From: CAVSWT01 sp963731745
GTDB lineage: Bacteria > Bacteroidota > Ignavibacteria > Ignavibacteriales > Ignavibacteriaceae
Length of the DNA: 64,000 nt
Direction: 5' to 3'
Assembly (NCBI GenBank): GCA_963731745.1
Contig: CAVSWT010000025.1
Location: 1-64,000 of the forward strand
Under the pieces are notes generated by a model that was given only the letters and a program-made list of their open reading frames with translations, searched no databases and had not been told where the DNA came from. Below, piece by piece: positions 30,192-38,912 of the stretch. The position numbers and the translations under genes are program-made. Every line of letters begins with the position of its first letter. The stretch's first letter is position 1.

Positions 30192-31862
30192 ATGAAGAGA
30201 AGAGATTTTATTAAAAAAACTACACTTGCTGGTGCCGGATCTTTATTTGCTGCTAACCAAATTTTGTCTTCACCGCTTATCTTAACCAAATCAAAAATTG
30301 TTAAAAATACTCTTCAAGGCGAGTTAATATTTAAACCATATTTTGTTCAAAAGGGAAGAGGCCCAAATATTTATAACTTAACCTGGGCAACGGATAAAAA
30401 CTGGGACACGTTTTATTCAAATATTGATTTGACAAAAAATGGAATTGAAATTTCAGACACAAATGGAATAGATAAATTTGGAATAAATGCCAGATGGAAT
30501 GTTGAAGGATTTGGTTACACAAATATTACAGCAGACAATGGCGGAGAATTTTATACCCTACCAAAAAGTGGGAAAACAAATCAACTCAATTTAAATTATG
30601 AATTTGCTAAAAGTCGTACTGTAAGAAATAGCCAAAGAATAAAGTCACTAATGGAAAACGGATGGGAACCTTCGAGAGAAGTTAATTCGCTGCTGGACCT
30701 TTCCGAAGGATTATTTGAAGATGCAGGCAAAGCTTTATCTAATGATGAAAAGTGTGCTGAGATTTCTCAAAAAAGTTTATTGCATGCTTTATGGGCAAGC
30801 GAAAAAATGGAACTTGAAAAAGCTAATTATGAAATTATCGAAAGAGGATTTAGAAAAGATTTTAATTTCGGATGTGATGCGCGTGCATTTTATCAAATGT
30901 ATCAGGATAAATTTTTAGATATGTTTGGCGAATTATTTAATTACGCTAACATTACTTTCGTTGCGAAAGGCGATGGCATGATGTCAGACTATCAGCCGGA
31001 AAAAGGAATTATAAATCCTGAAACAAGAAGATTATTAATTAAAAAGTTAAATGAGAAAAATATAAAATGTCAGGAAAGGCTTCTCTTCTGGTTTCATGAT
31101 TGCTGCATTCCTGATTGGTTGCGAAATATGAAATACGATGAGCTTTTAAAATATGCCGAAAAGCTTACAACCGAAACAATGAAAACATTTGGTGACTCTT
31201 TATATGCAATGGAATTAATAAATGAGCTTCATGATTGGGCAAATGAATTGGCTCTGAATCATGAACAGATTACAGAACTAACAAAATTAATAAGTGATAT
31301 CACAATATCAATTGCTCCGAATGTTAAACGAACAATTAATAGCTGTTGTTTGTTCGGAGAATATGTGCAAATGCATAAGTACTCATCTGGCAGCAAAGCA
31401 AAATTTCCACAAAGGACCCCCTGGCAATGGACGAAGGATTTAGTCGATGCAGGTGTAGAATTTGACGTAGTTGAACTGCAAATGTATTATCCATACCGGG
31501 ATTTGCAGGATTCAATTTTGATGACGGAAAGATTTGAAGTTTTTAACAAACCTATGCATTATTCCGAAGTAGGTGTAAGCGGCGGGCCTACAGAAAAATC
31601 AATCAAGCTTGGATCTTATAAATTCCCTGAAGAACCGCCTTTATGGCATCGATACTGGGATGAGGAAACTCAAGCAGACTGGCTTGAGCAAATTTATACT
31701 CTTGCTTACAGCAAACCATATATTAAAGCCTGCAACTGGTTCGATTTTGTTGATCCATTTTCTTATATGGAAAATGGAGGTCTGCTTCGTTCACCTGAAG
31801 GAGAAAAGAAAGCTGCTTACCATCGCTTGAAAAATCTGCAGGAAAGATTTAAAAATCTTTAA
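30192..31862 (+). CDS. GH10-like glycosidase, array copy 1 (Tat signal)
   Basis: First of five tandem paralogues. The ATG at 30192 starts a Tat signal (KRRDFIKK, then hydrophobic GAGSLFAAN); the TTG at 30186 only adds two residues. A beta-sandwich and helical N-domain of about 200 residues precedes a GH10-type barrel starting near FGCDARAFYQM. Predicted catalytic residues are the Glu in LINELHDW (about 344) and the Glu in YSEVGVSG (about 458). The C-terminal end NWFDFVDPFSYMENGGLL matches the GH10 end of barrel. The usual GH10 ENxMKW and GHTLVWH motifs are altered (NYANITF and QERLLFW). It is likely periplasmic, acting on a beta-linked polysaccharide. Confidence 0.8.
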   Translation: MKRRDFIKKTTLAGAGSLFAANQILSSPLILTKSKIVKNTLQGELIFKPYFVQKGRGPNIYNLTWATDKNWDTFYSNIDLTKNGIEISDTNGIDKFGINARWNVEGFGYTNITADNGGEFYTLPKSGKTNQLNLNYEFAKSRTVRNSQRIKSLMENGWEPSREVNSLLDLSEGLFEDAGKALSNDEKCAEISQKSLLHALWASEKMELEKANYEIIERGFRKDFNFGCDARAFYQMYQDKFLDMFGELFNYANITFVAKGDGMMSDYQPEKGIINPETRRLLIKKLNEKNIKCQERLLFWFHDCCIPDWLRNMKYDELLKYAEKLTTETMKTFGDSLYAMELINELHDWANELALNHEQITELTKLISDITISIAPNVKRTINSCCLFGEYVQMHKYSSGSKAKFPQRTPWQWTKDLVDAGVEFDVVELQMYYPYRDLQDSILMTERFEVFNKPMHYSEVGVSGGPTEKSIKLGSYKFPEEPPLWHRYWDEETQADWLEQIYTLAYSKPYIKACNWFDFVDPFSYMENGGLLRSPEGEKKAAYHRLKNLQERFKNL

Positions 31863-31945
31863 TAAAGTTTTCACTTTACTTTTAAATGAGGATAGTTAAG
31901 AATAAATAGATAACATCTTTTATCCGTACCCATAATAATATTACT

Positions 31946-33604
31946 ATGAAAAAAAATAATTCCGCTGAGGAATCTTTACATTCCGATTTAATTTATACTC
32001 CAGGTATGCAGTACGGAAATCAAACAATATTAACTCCAAGCAGAACAAAAAAAAATACTTCAAAAGGAGAATTGGTTTTTAAACCTGTATTTGCTCAAAA
32101 AGGTATGGGTCCTAATCTTTTAGATTGGGCTTATGCAAGCGACGAAAGATGGGATACATTTTTTTCAAATATTACAGCTTCAAATGACGGCGTGAAAATA
32201 TCGGATACAAATGGAGTAGAAAAATTCGGAATCAATGTCAGGTGGAATGTAGAAGGATTCGGATATATTTTTATAACAGCGGATAATGGCGGGGAATTTT
32301 ATCAGCTTCCGCAAAAGGGAAAAGAGATTAAATTAAATTTAAATTATGAATTAGCTAAAAGCCGTGTTGCAAGAAATGAAGAAAGACTAAAAAAAATTAG
32401 TACAAATGGGTTTATTCCATCCAGAGAAGTAAAATCATTTATGGATCTTTCCGAGGGATATTTTATAGATGCGGGTAAAGCAGAATCAAACGAAGAGAAA
32501 AAAGGTTCTCTTTCACAACATTCTCTCTTTTATGCAATGTGGGGAGGCGAAAAGCTTGAATTAGAAAATGCAAAATTTAATATTCAAAAAATTGGTTACC
32601 GCCCTGATTTTTTTATCGGCTGCGATGCGCGTGGCTTTAATCAAATGGATCCAGATTTATTTATGCAGCTTTTTACAGAGACATTTAACTATGCAACTAT
32701 AACTCATTATTTAGAGAGCGGTATTTATGAAGATTTCGAACCGAAAGAAGGGAAGACACAATATGATCTTCGAGATGTGGTTTTTAAAAGACTAAAACAG
32801 AATAATATAACTGTCGAAGGAAGGCCAATCTATTGGCCCTATAAGACTGTAACTCCGGATTGGCTTCGTAATAAATCTTATAATGAAGTTTTGAAATATG
32901 TAGAGAAGCATACAAGAGAAGTTGTGAGTCATTATGGTGATGGAATGTACGCGTGGGAAATTGTAAATGAATCGCATGACTGGGCAAATGAAACAAGGCT
33001 TTCTCCCGAACAAATTACAAATGTAACTAAGCTCGCTTGCGAAGTTGCAAAAGATACAAATCCCAAAGTACATAGATTGATTAATAACTGTTGTCCGTTT
33101 GCAGAATACGTTCAATTAAAAAAATGGGGAGAATTAGATGCAGAATATCCTCAGCGAACTCCGTATCAATTTATGGAAGATCTTGCAGAAGCCGGAGTTG
33201 AATTCACAATAACCGGACAACAGATGTATTTTCCTTATCGCGATCTTCAAGATACAATTATCTTAATTGAGCGTTTGGAAAAATTTGGAAGGCCGGTTCA
33301 ATTAACAGAGGTTGGTGCGAGCTCCGGCCCAAACGAAGATTCAGTACTAACCGGGAGACTTGGACTTCCAACAGAACCATATATTTGGCACGGCCACTGG
33401 AATGAAGAAATTCAAGCAGATTGGCTGGAAGGTTTATATACTCTTGCATACAGTAAACCCTGGATTGAAGCTGTTAACTGGTACGATTTTGTTGATCCAT
33501 ATTCCTGGATTAAGCAAGGCGGATTGTTGGCATCTCCAAAGGGTGAAAAAAAACTGGCTTATGATAGATTGCAGAAATTACAAAAGGAATGGAAAAGTTT
33601 ATAA
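31946..33604 (+). CDS. GH10-like glycosidase, array copy 2 (no export signal)
   Basis: A 552-residue paralogue. The two predicted catalytic Glu are in WEIVNESHDW (about 341) and QLTEVGASSG (about 453). The barrel starts at FIGCDARGFNQMD. Unlike copies 1, 3 and 5 it has no twin-arginine motif and no hydrophobic core: its N-terminus is MKKNNSAEESLHSDLIY, after which ILTPSRTKKNTSKGELVFKP aligns with the post-signal part of copy 1. It is therefore either cytoplasmic or has lost its signal. The gene is intact, 83 bases after copy 1. The GH10 His of GHTLVWH is replaced by Arg (EGRPIYW). Confidence 0.8.
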   Translation: MKKNNSAEESLHSDLIYTPGMQYGNQTILTPSRTKKNTSKGELVFKPVFAQKGMGPNLLDWAYASDERWDTFFSNITASNDGVKISDTNGVEKFGINVRWNVEGFGYIFITADNGGEFYQLPQKGKEIKLNLNYELAKSRVARNEERLKKISTNGFIPSREVKSFMDLSEGYFIDAGKAESNEEKKGSLSQHSLFYAMWGGEKLELENAKFNIQKIGYRPDFFIGCDARGFNQMDPDLFMQLFTETFNYATITHYLESGIYEDFEPKEGKTQYDLRDVVFKRLKQNNITVEGRPIYWPYKTVTPDWLRNKSYNEVLKYVEKHTREVVSHYGDGMYAWEIVNESHDWANETRLSPEQITNVTKLACEVAKDTNPKVHRLINNCCPFAEYVQLKKWGELDAEYPQRTPYQFMEDLAEAGVEFTITGQQMYFPYRDLQDTIILIERLEKFGRPVQLTEVGASSGPNEDSVLTGRLGLPTEPYIWHGHWNEEIQADWLEGLYTLAYSKPWIEAVNWYDFVDPYSWIKQGGLLASPKGEKKLAYDRLQKLQKEWKSL

Positions 33605-33698
33605 GCTTTTTACAAATCGTCATTTCATATCGGAATAAAAATTTCCATCATACAATTCAATATTAAATTTTCAATTAAATAATCAACTCACACAAAAT

Positions 33699-35402
33699 AT
33701 GCAAAGAAGAGACTTCCTAAAAAAATCAGCTCTTGCCAGTGTAGGCGCTGTAACTGCGGCTAATAGTCTATTATCTGCTCCATTAATATTTACTAAAAGC
33801 AGAACCATGGCAAATACAGAACAAGGTGAGTTAATATTCAAACCTTATTTTGTTCAAAAGGGAATTGGGCCAAATTTAGGAACGGTAAAGTCGTTTGAAA
33901 ATATTGGTCCCGCTGATTGGGATTTTCCAAGCTGGGCGTTTGCAAGCGATACGGAATGGGATGCATTTTATTCAAATATATTTGCATCAAAAGATGGAGT
34001 TAAGATTTCGGATACAAACGGCAAGGAAAAATTTGGAATAAATGTTCGTTGGAATGTTGAAGGTTTCGGCTACATATATATGACAGCCGATAATGAAGGT
34101 GAATTTTATGAATTACCAGCTAAAGGCAAAAACAGAATTCTTAATTTGAATTTAGAATTAGCTAAATCGCGTGTATCAAAAAACAACGAAAGAATTAAAA
34201 AGTTTACTAATGAAAACTGGATTCCATCAAAAGAATTAAAGCCATTTATTGATTTATCAGATGAATTTCTTTCCGATGCAGTTAAATTTCAAAATGATTC
34301 TGAAAAGAGTGCGGCACTTGCACAAAAATCACTTTACTATTCAATGTGGGCCGGAGAAAAAATTGAACTTGAAAAAGCCTGGTTTGATATAAAGAAAAAT
34401 GGTTACCGGAATGATTTTTTTATCGGATGCGATACAAAAGGTTTTCCGCACATGGATAAAGATTTATTCATGAATCTTTTTACAGAAGTTTTTAATTATG
34501 CAACAATTACACATTATCTTCCAAGATTTGAAAAAGAGGAAGGCGTTTATACTTACGGCGATCGTGATGAACAATTTAAATTGTTAAAATCAAAAAATGT
34601 TACAGTTGAAGGCCGGCCAATCTTTTGGGCTGATGAATGCTGCTGTCCTGATTGGCTAAAAAATAAAAGTTATTCTGAATTGTTAAAATATGTTGAGAAG
34701 CATACGCGTGAAGTTGTAAGCCATTATGGAAATGACATGTACGCATGGGAAATAATTAATGAGGCTCATGATTTTGGAAATATTTTAAAGCTTACTCCCG
34801 ATCAAATGGTGGAAATAGCAAAGTTAATTGCTGATGTTGCTAAAGATACTAATCCTAAAGTTCATCGATTAATAAATAATTGCTGCATCAATGCTGACTA
34901 TGTTCAGATATGGACGCCAAAAGAATTCTATAAAAAAAATCAGCTTATAACTCCGCATCAATTTATAAAAATGTGTTATGAAGCGGGAGTTGATTTTACA
35001 ATTACCGGCCAGCAGCTTTATTATCAATATACAAACCGCGATCTTGCTGATACTATTAGAATGACTGAACGATTACAAAAATTCGGGAAGCCTGTACAGA
35101 TAACTGAAATTGGAACAACATCGGGCCCTACAAAAGAAACAGTCGCCTCCGGGAAATATGAATTACCCAATCATCCATATAGCTGGCATAGCGAATGGGA
35201 TCCTGAATTGCAGGCTGATTGGCTGGAGCAAATGTATACAATTATTTATAGCAAGCCTTGGATTGAAGCGGTAAACTGGTATGATTTTGTTGATCCTTAT
35301 TCTTTCATACCAAATGGTGGATTATTGAGTAGTCCCGAAGGTGAAAAAAAAGCAGCTTATTACCGTTTGAAAAATCTTAAAGAAAAATTTAAAAATGTTT
35401 AA
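33699..35402 (+). CDS. GH10-like glycosidase, array copy 3 (Tat signal)
   Basis: A 567-residue paralogue, the longest. A clean Tat signal opens it (MQRRDFLKKSALASVG, then AANSLLSAPL). Compared with the other copies it carries an extra insert of about 12 residues after KGIGPNL (TVKSFENIGPADWDFPSW). The predicted catalytic Glu are in WEIINEAHDF (about 353) and QITEIGTTSG (about 469). The C-terminal part NWYDFVDPYSFIPNGGLL is nearly the same as in copy 2. It has EGRPIFW in place of GHTLVWH. The frame is intact. It is likely periplasmic, with a substrate range different from its neighbours. Confidence 0.8.
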   Translation: MQRRDFLKKSALASVGAVTAANSLLSAPLIFTKSRTMANTEQGELIFKPYFVQKGIGPNLGTVKSFENIGPADWDFPSWAFASDTEWDAFYSNIFASKDGVKISDTNGKEKFGINVRWNVEGFGYIYMTADNEGEFYELPAKGKNRILNLNLELAKSRVSKNNERIKKFTNENWIPSKELKPFIDLSDEFLSDAVKFQNDSEKSAALAQKSLYYSMWAGEKIELEKAWFDIKKNGYRNDFFIGCDTKGFPHMDKDLFMNLFTEVFNYATITHYLPRFEKEEGVYTYGDRDEQFKLLKSKNVTVEGRPIFWADECCCPDWLKNKSYSELLKYVEKHTREVVSHYGNDMYAWEIINEAHDFGNILKLTPDQMVEIAKLIADVAKDTNPKVHRLINNCCINADYVQIWTPKEFYKKNQLITPHQFIKMCYEAGVDFTITGQQLYYQYTNRDLADTIRMTERLQKFGKPVQITEIGTTSGPTKETVASGKYELPNHPYSWHSEWDPELQADWLEQMYTIIYSKPWIEAVNWYDFVDPYSFIPNGGLLSSPEGEKKAAYYRLKNLKEKFKNV

Positions 35403-35475
35403 AGTCCTACCATCAATTTGCCAAAGCGTGGGGTTAGGACATAAATGTTTATAACTTCTCAAAAATTTGAAAACT

Positions 35476-35510
35476 GTCATTCCTGACTTGATCCGGAACC
35501 TAAATATTAA
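35476..35510. repeat. GTCATT-type intergenic repeat remnant
   Basis: The segment TGTCATTCCTGACTTGATCC, followed by GGAACC, in the spacer between GH10 copies 3 and 4 resembles one arm of a common small palindromic repeat. No matching second arm is seen nearby, so it looks decayed. Confidence 0.35.
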
Positions 35511-35527
35511 ATTTATTAACTAAAAAG

Positions 35528-37117
35528 ATGCTGAATCAAGACTCCTTCAGCATGAAATATTCTCTTTATCTTTTATTATGCAATAAAATAATCTTCAAAC
35601 CAAATTTTGTTCAAAAAGGAAATGGGCCGCACATTGATCCTTTCGTGTATTTAAGCGATGAAAATGGAAATACATTTTATTCTGATATAGAACTGACAAA
35701 ACAAGGAATAGTAATTTCAAATACTTTTGAGAAAGGAAAATTTTCTCTTCATGTAAGATGGAATGTTGAAGGCTTTGGATATATCTATTGTTTTGCAGAT
35801 AACGGCGGTGAATTTTATCGGTTAGATAAAAGTGAACAAATATATAATCTTAATTTTGAACTGGCAGACAGCAGAGTAAAACTTAATCAAAGAAGATTAA
35901 ACAAATTTTTAAATGACAGATTTTTACTTTCAAAAGAAATAAAATATTTAAAAGAACTTTCCGAAGAATTATTAAACGACGCAAAGAATGAAAAAAATAA
36001 TGAAGAAAAATGCAGTGCACTTGCTCAGCGTTCACTTAAATATGCCATGCTTGTTAGTGATTATATCGAACTTGATAAATCACGATTCGATATCATTAAA
36101 AACGGCAAAAGAGAAAATTTCTTTTTTGGATGTGATGCACGCGGCTATTTTCAGATGGACAGTAATTTATTTTTAAATAAATTTAATAAGCTTTTTAACT
36201 ATGCAACAATAACCCATTATTTAAAAGGCGACTTTGTTGACTTTGAAGCAGAAGAAGGAAAAAAGCAGTTTGGGATCCGGGATGAAATTTTAAAGGAATT
36301 AAAGAAAAGCAATGTAACTGTAGAAGGAAGGCCATTATTCTGGACTCATGAATGGGTTACGCCGGATTGGCTTCGTCAAAAAAAATATCCTGAATTATTG
36401 AAATGGATTGAAAAACATGTAACTGAAGTTGTAAGTCATTATAAGGATCAAATAGAAATTTGGGAAGTTGTAAATGAATTGCATGATTGGGCTAATGAAT
36501 TACGTTTAACAAGAGAACAAACCATTGAAGTTACAAAGTTAGCGTGCGATGTAGCGCGAAGTGTAAACCCCAATATCAAATTATTAATTAATAATTGTAA
36601 ACCATTCGGTGATTATGTTCAATTAAAAAAGATGAGCAGCATAGATGCATTCTATCCGCAAAGAACACCGCATCAATTTATTACCGAACTTATTGACGCA
36701 AAGGTTGATTTTGATATAATTGGAATACAGGTTTACTTTGTTTGGCATTCAGCAGCGGATGCAATTAATAATATTGAAAGCTTTTTGCAGTTCGGGAAAA
36801 AAGTTCATCTTTCTGAAGTTGGCGCACCATCGTATGGTTTAAAGTTAGAATTTATTGATCCTGATCCGGGAGACTATTCTAAATATCCTTACGATTGGCG
36901 AAGACATTGGGATGAAGAGCTGCAGGCTGATTGGCTGGAATATATGTTTACCTACGCTTACAGCAAACCGCAAATTGAAGCTGCAAATTGGTATGACTTT
37001 GTTGACCCACATGTATTTTTAAATAAAGGCGGATTGCTTCGTTCACCAAAAGGTGAAGAAAAGGCCGGGGTTGGACGATTACTTTCTTTAAAAGAAAAAT
37101 GGAACAAACTGTCTTAA
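35528..37117 (+). CDS. GH10-like glycosidase, array copy 4 (signal unclear)
   Basis: A 529-residue paralogue. The N-terminus is short: MLNQDSFSMKYSLYLLLCNKIIFKP, so the conserved IFKPNFVQKG start of the N-domain comes after only about 20 residues with no twin arginine; a weak hydrophobic stretch (YSLYLLLC) is present, and an alternative start is ATG 35552. The catalytic Glu are predicted in WEVVNELHDW (about 316) and HLSEVGAPS (about 429). The barrel starts at FFGCDARGYFQMD, with EGRPLFW and NWYDFVDPHVFLNKGGLL. Localisation is uncertain. The frame is intact. Confidence 0.78.
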   Translation: MLNQDSFSMKYSLYLLLCNKIIFKPNFVQKGNGPHIDPFVYLSDENGNTFYSDIELTKQGIVISNTFEKGKFSLHVRWNVEGFGYIYCFADNGGEFYRLDKSEQIYNLNFELADSRVKLNQRRLNKFLNDRFLLSKEIKYLKELSEELLNDAKNEKNNEEKCSALAQRSLKYAMLVSDYIELDKSRFDIIKNGKRENFFFGCDARGYFQMDSNLFLNKFNKLFNYATITHYLKGDFVDFEAEEGKKQFGIRDEILKELKKSNVTVEGRPLFWTHEWVTPDWLRQKKYPELLKWIEKHVTEVVSHYKDQIEIWEVVNELHDWANELRLTREQTIEVTKLACDVARSVNPNIKLLINNCKPFGDYVQLKKMSSIDAFYPQRTPHQFITELIDAKVDFDIIGIQVYFVWHSAADAINNIESFLQFGKKVHLSEVGAPSYGLKLEFIDPDPGDYSKYPYDWRRHWDEELQADWLEYMFTYAYSKPQIEAANWYDFVDPHVFLNKGGLLRSPKGEEKAGVGRLLSLKEKWNKLS

Positions 37118-37225
37118 AAAAATATAAACTTTCGGAACCAAGCAACCACTAATCTTGGTTTAGATTTATCAGTAATTACAATTCATCAAAACAACAATAA
37201 TTTTATTTAATCATTCAGAGTAAAA

Positions 37226-38869
37226 ATGAATAATATTAATAGAAGAAACTTCATAAAAAAAACTGCTTTAGGAACTGCGGCTTTATCAGCGGCACCGCTA
37301 ATGAATTGGTCATCCGTATTTGCTAAAACCGATAAAGATATTTTATTCAAACCTTATCCGCACGAATGGATGCCTAAAATTGAATTTGCGTATTTAGCTG
37401 ATGAAAATGTTGACCCATTTAAATTTCCGCTGGAAATAAATCAAAGTGGTATTGTAATTCCAAAAGAAATTGGAGATAAAAGATTTTCTTTAAATCTAAG
37501 ATGGTTTATTGAAGGCTTTGGTTTTGTAGTACTATCTGCAGATAATGGAGGTGAATTATATTCATTAAAAAATCCACCTTCAACGGCAAATTTAAATTTT
37601 GAATTTGCCAAAGGCAGAATTGTAAGAAACCGTGAAGTGAAGAAGAGATATGAAAACATGGGAACGAAATTTTCATTTGAGATTGAGAATTATGTTAACA
37701 TGGCGGAAGAATTTTTTGATGAAGCTTCAAAAAAAATAAATAACCCTGAAAAGTGCGGCAACCTTTCTAATCAATCTTTGTATTATTCTTTATGGTCGGG
37801 AGAAAAGTTAGAACTTGAACATGCAAAAAGTGAGATTGCGAGACTAAACCGGCAGGATCATGTTTACTTTGGATGTGAAACACGCCAATATATCTGGGCT
37901 AAGTCAGAAGATATGATGAAAAATTTTGTCGAGCTTTTTAATTATGCAACTATTACACATTACGTTTGGGATTCCTGGTATGAATTGTTCGAGCCTAAAG
38001 AAGGCGATTATAACTGGGGAGTTAAAGATGATATTGAGCATTGGTTAACTGATAATAACATTACAATAGAAGGCAGGCCGCTTTTTTGGTTCCATCCGGT
38101 TGTAACTCCTGATTGGCTTAAAAATAAAAATTTTGATGAACTTAAAAATTATGTAGTAAAACATACCGAAGATTTAGTAAGTCATTATGGCAACAAGGTT
38201 AAACATTGGGAAGTTGTTAATGAGTATCATGATTGGGCAAATATACACGATCATACACCGGAGCAAATAACTGAAATAGTTAGGCTTGCCTGCGATACAA
38301 CTAAAGAAGTTAATCCTGATGTTGTTAGAATTATTAATAACTGCTGTCCTTGGGCAGAATACGCTGCTATTGGAAACAAAGCAAGAACTAAGGAACCTTC
38401 TCCCAGGCCAATGAGATCACCAAGAAAATTTCTACAAGATTTGCAAGAAGCTGAAGTAGATTATGATGTTTTAGGAATTCAAATTTATTTCCCTCATCGT
38501 GATCTTTCCGATATAATGAGAATGCTTGAACGATTGGAAAAATTCGGTAAGCCAATTTACATAACCGAAATGGGTGCAAGTTCAGGCTATTCTGAGCAGG
38601 CAGTTAAATTAGATGAGATGGATATTGTAGATGAACCTTACCAATGGCATCGAAGATGGGATGAAGATCTTCAAGCTGACTGGCTTGAGCAAGTTTATAA
38701 TCTTTATTACAGCAAACAAAATATAAAATGCATTAACTGGTATGATTTCTCCGACTTCCGTCCATTTATTAAAAACGGCGGATTAGTTACAGAAGATAGT
38801 TCTCCTAAAAGATCATTTTTTAGGCTTCAAGAATTATTAAAGTCTTGGGGAAGATTACCAAAATCTTAA
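37226..38869 (+). CDS. GH10-like glycosidase, array copy 5 (Tat signal)
   Basis: The most divergent of the five paralogues, 547 residues. It has a Tat signal (INRRNFIKKTALGTAALSAAP). The catalytic Glu are predicted in WEVVNEYHDW (about 331) and YITEMGASSG (about 446). Barrel landmarks are YFGCETRQYIWAK, EGRPLFW and NWYDFSDFRPFIKNGGLV, so the DFVDP block of the other copies has become DFSDFRP. The frame is intact and it ends just before the secreted GH13 gene. Divergence suggests this is either the oldest duplicate or one under different selection. Confidence 0.8.
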   Translation: MNNINRRNFIKKTALGTAALSAAPLMNWSSVFAKTDKDILFKPYPHEWMPKIEFAYLADENVDPFKFPLEINQSGIVIPKEIGDKRFSLNLRWFIEGFGFVVLSADNGGELYSLKNPPSTANLNFEFAKGRIVRNREVKKRYENMGTKFSFEIENYVNMAEEFFDEASKKINNPEKCGNLSNQSLYYSLWSGEKLELEHAKSEIARLNRQDHVYFGCETRQYIWAKSEDMMKNFVELFNYATITHYVWDSWYELFEPKEGDYNWGVKDDIEHWLTDNNITIEGRPLFWFHPVVTPDWLKNKNFDELKNYVVKHTEDLVSHYGNKVKHWEVVNEYHDWANIHDHTPEQITEIVRLACDTTKEVNPDVVRIINNCCPWAEYAAIGNKARTKEPSPRPMRSPRKFLQDLQEAEVDYDVLGIQIYFPHRDLSDIMRMLERLEKFGKPIYITEMGASSGYSEQAVKLDEMDIVDEPYQWHRRWDEDLQADWLEQVYNLYYSKQNIKCINWYDFSDFRPFIKNGGLVTEDSSPKRSFFRLQELLKSWGRLPKS

Positions 38870-38912
38870 ACATATTTGATAAATATTTTTTTTATGATTA
38901 AAAAAGGATGTC

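Noticed and set aside
33258..33449. Antisense open frames inside the GH10 array
   Set aside because: Short minus-strand frames lie within well-supported coding genes, lack ribosome sites and show no family features.
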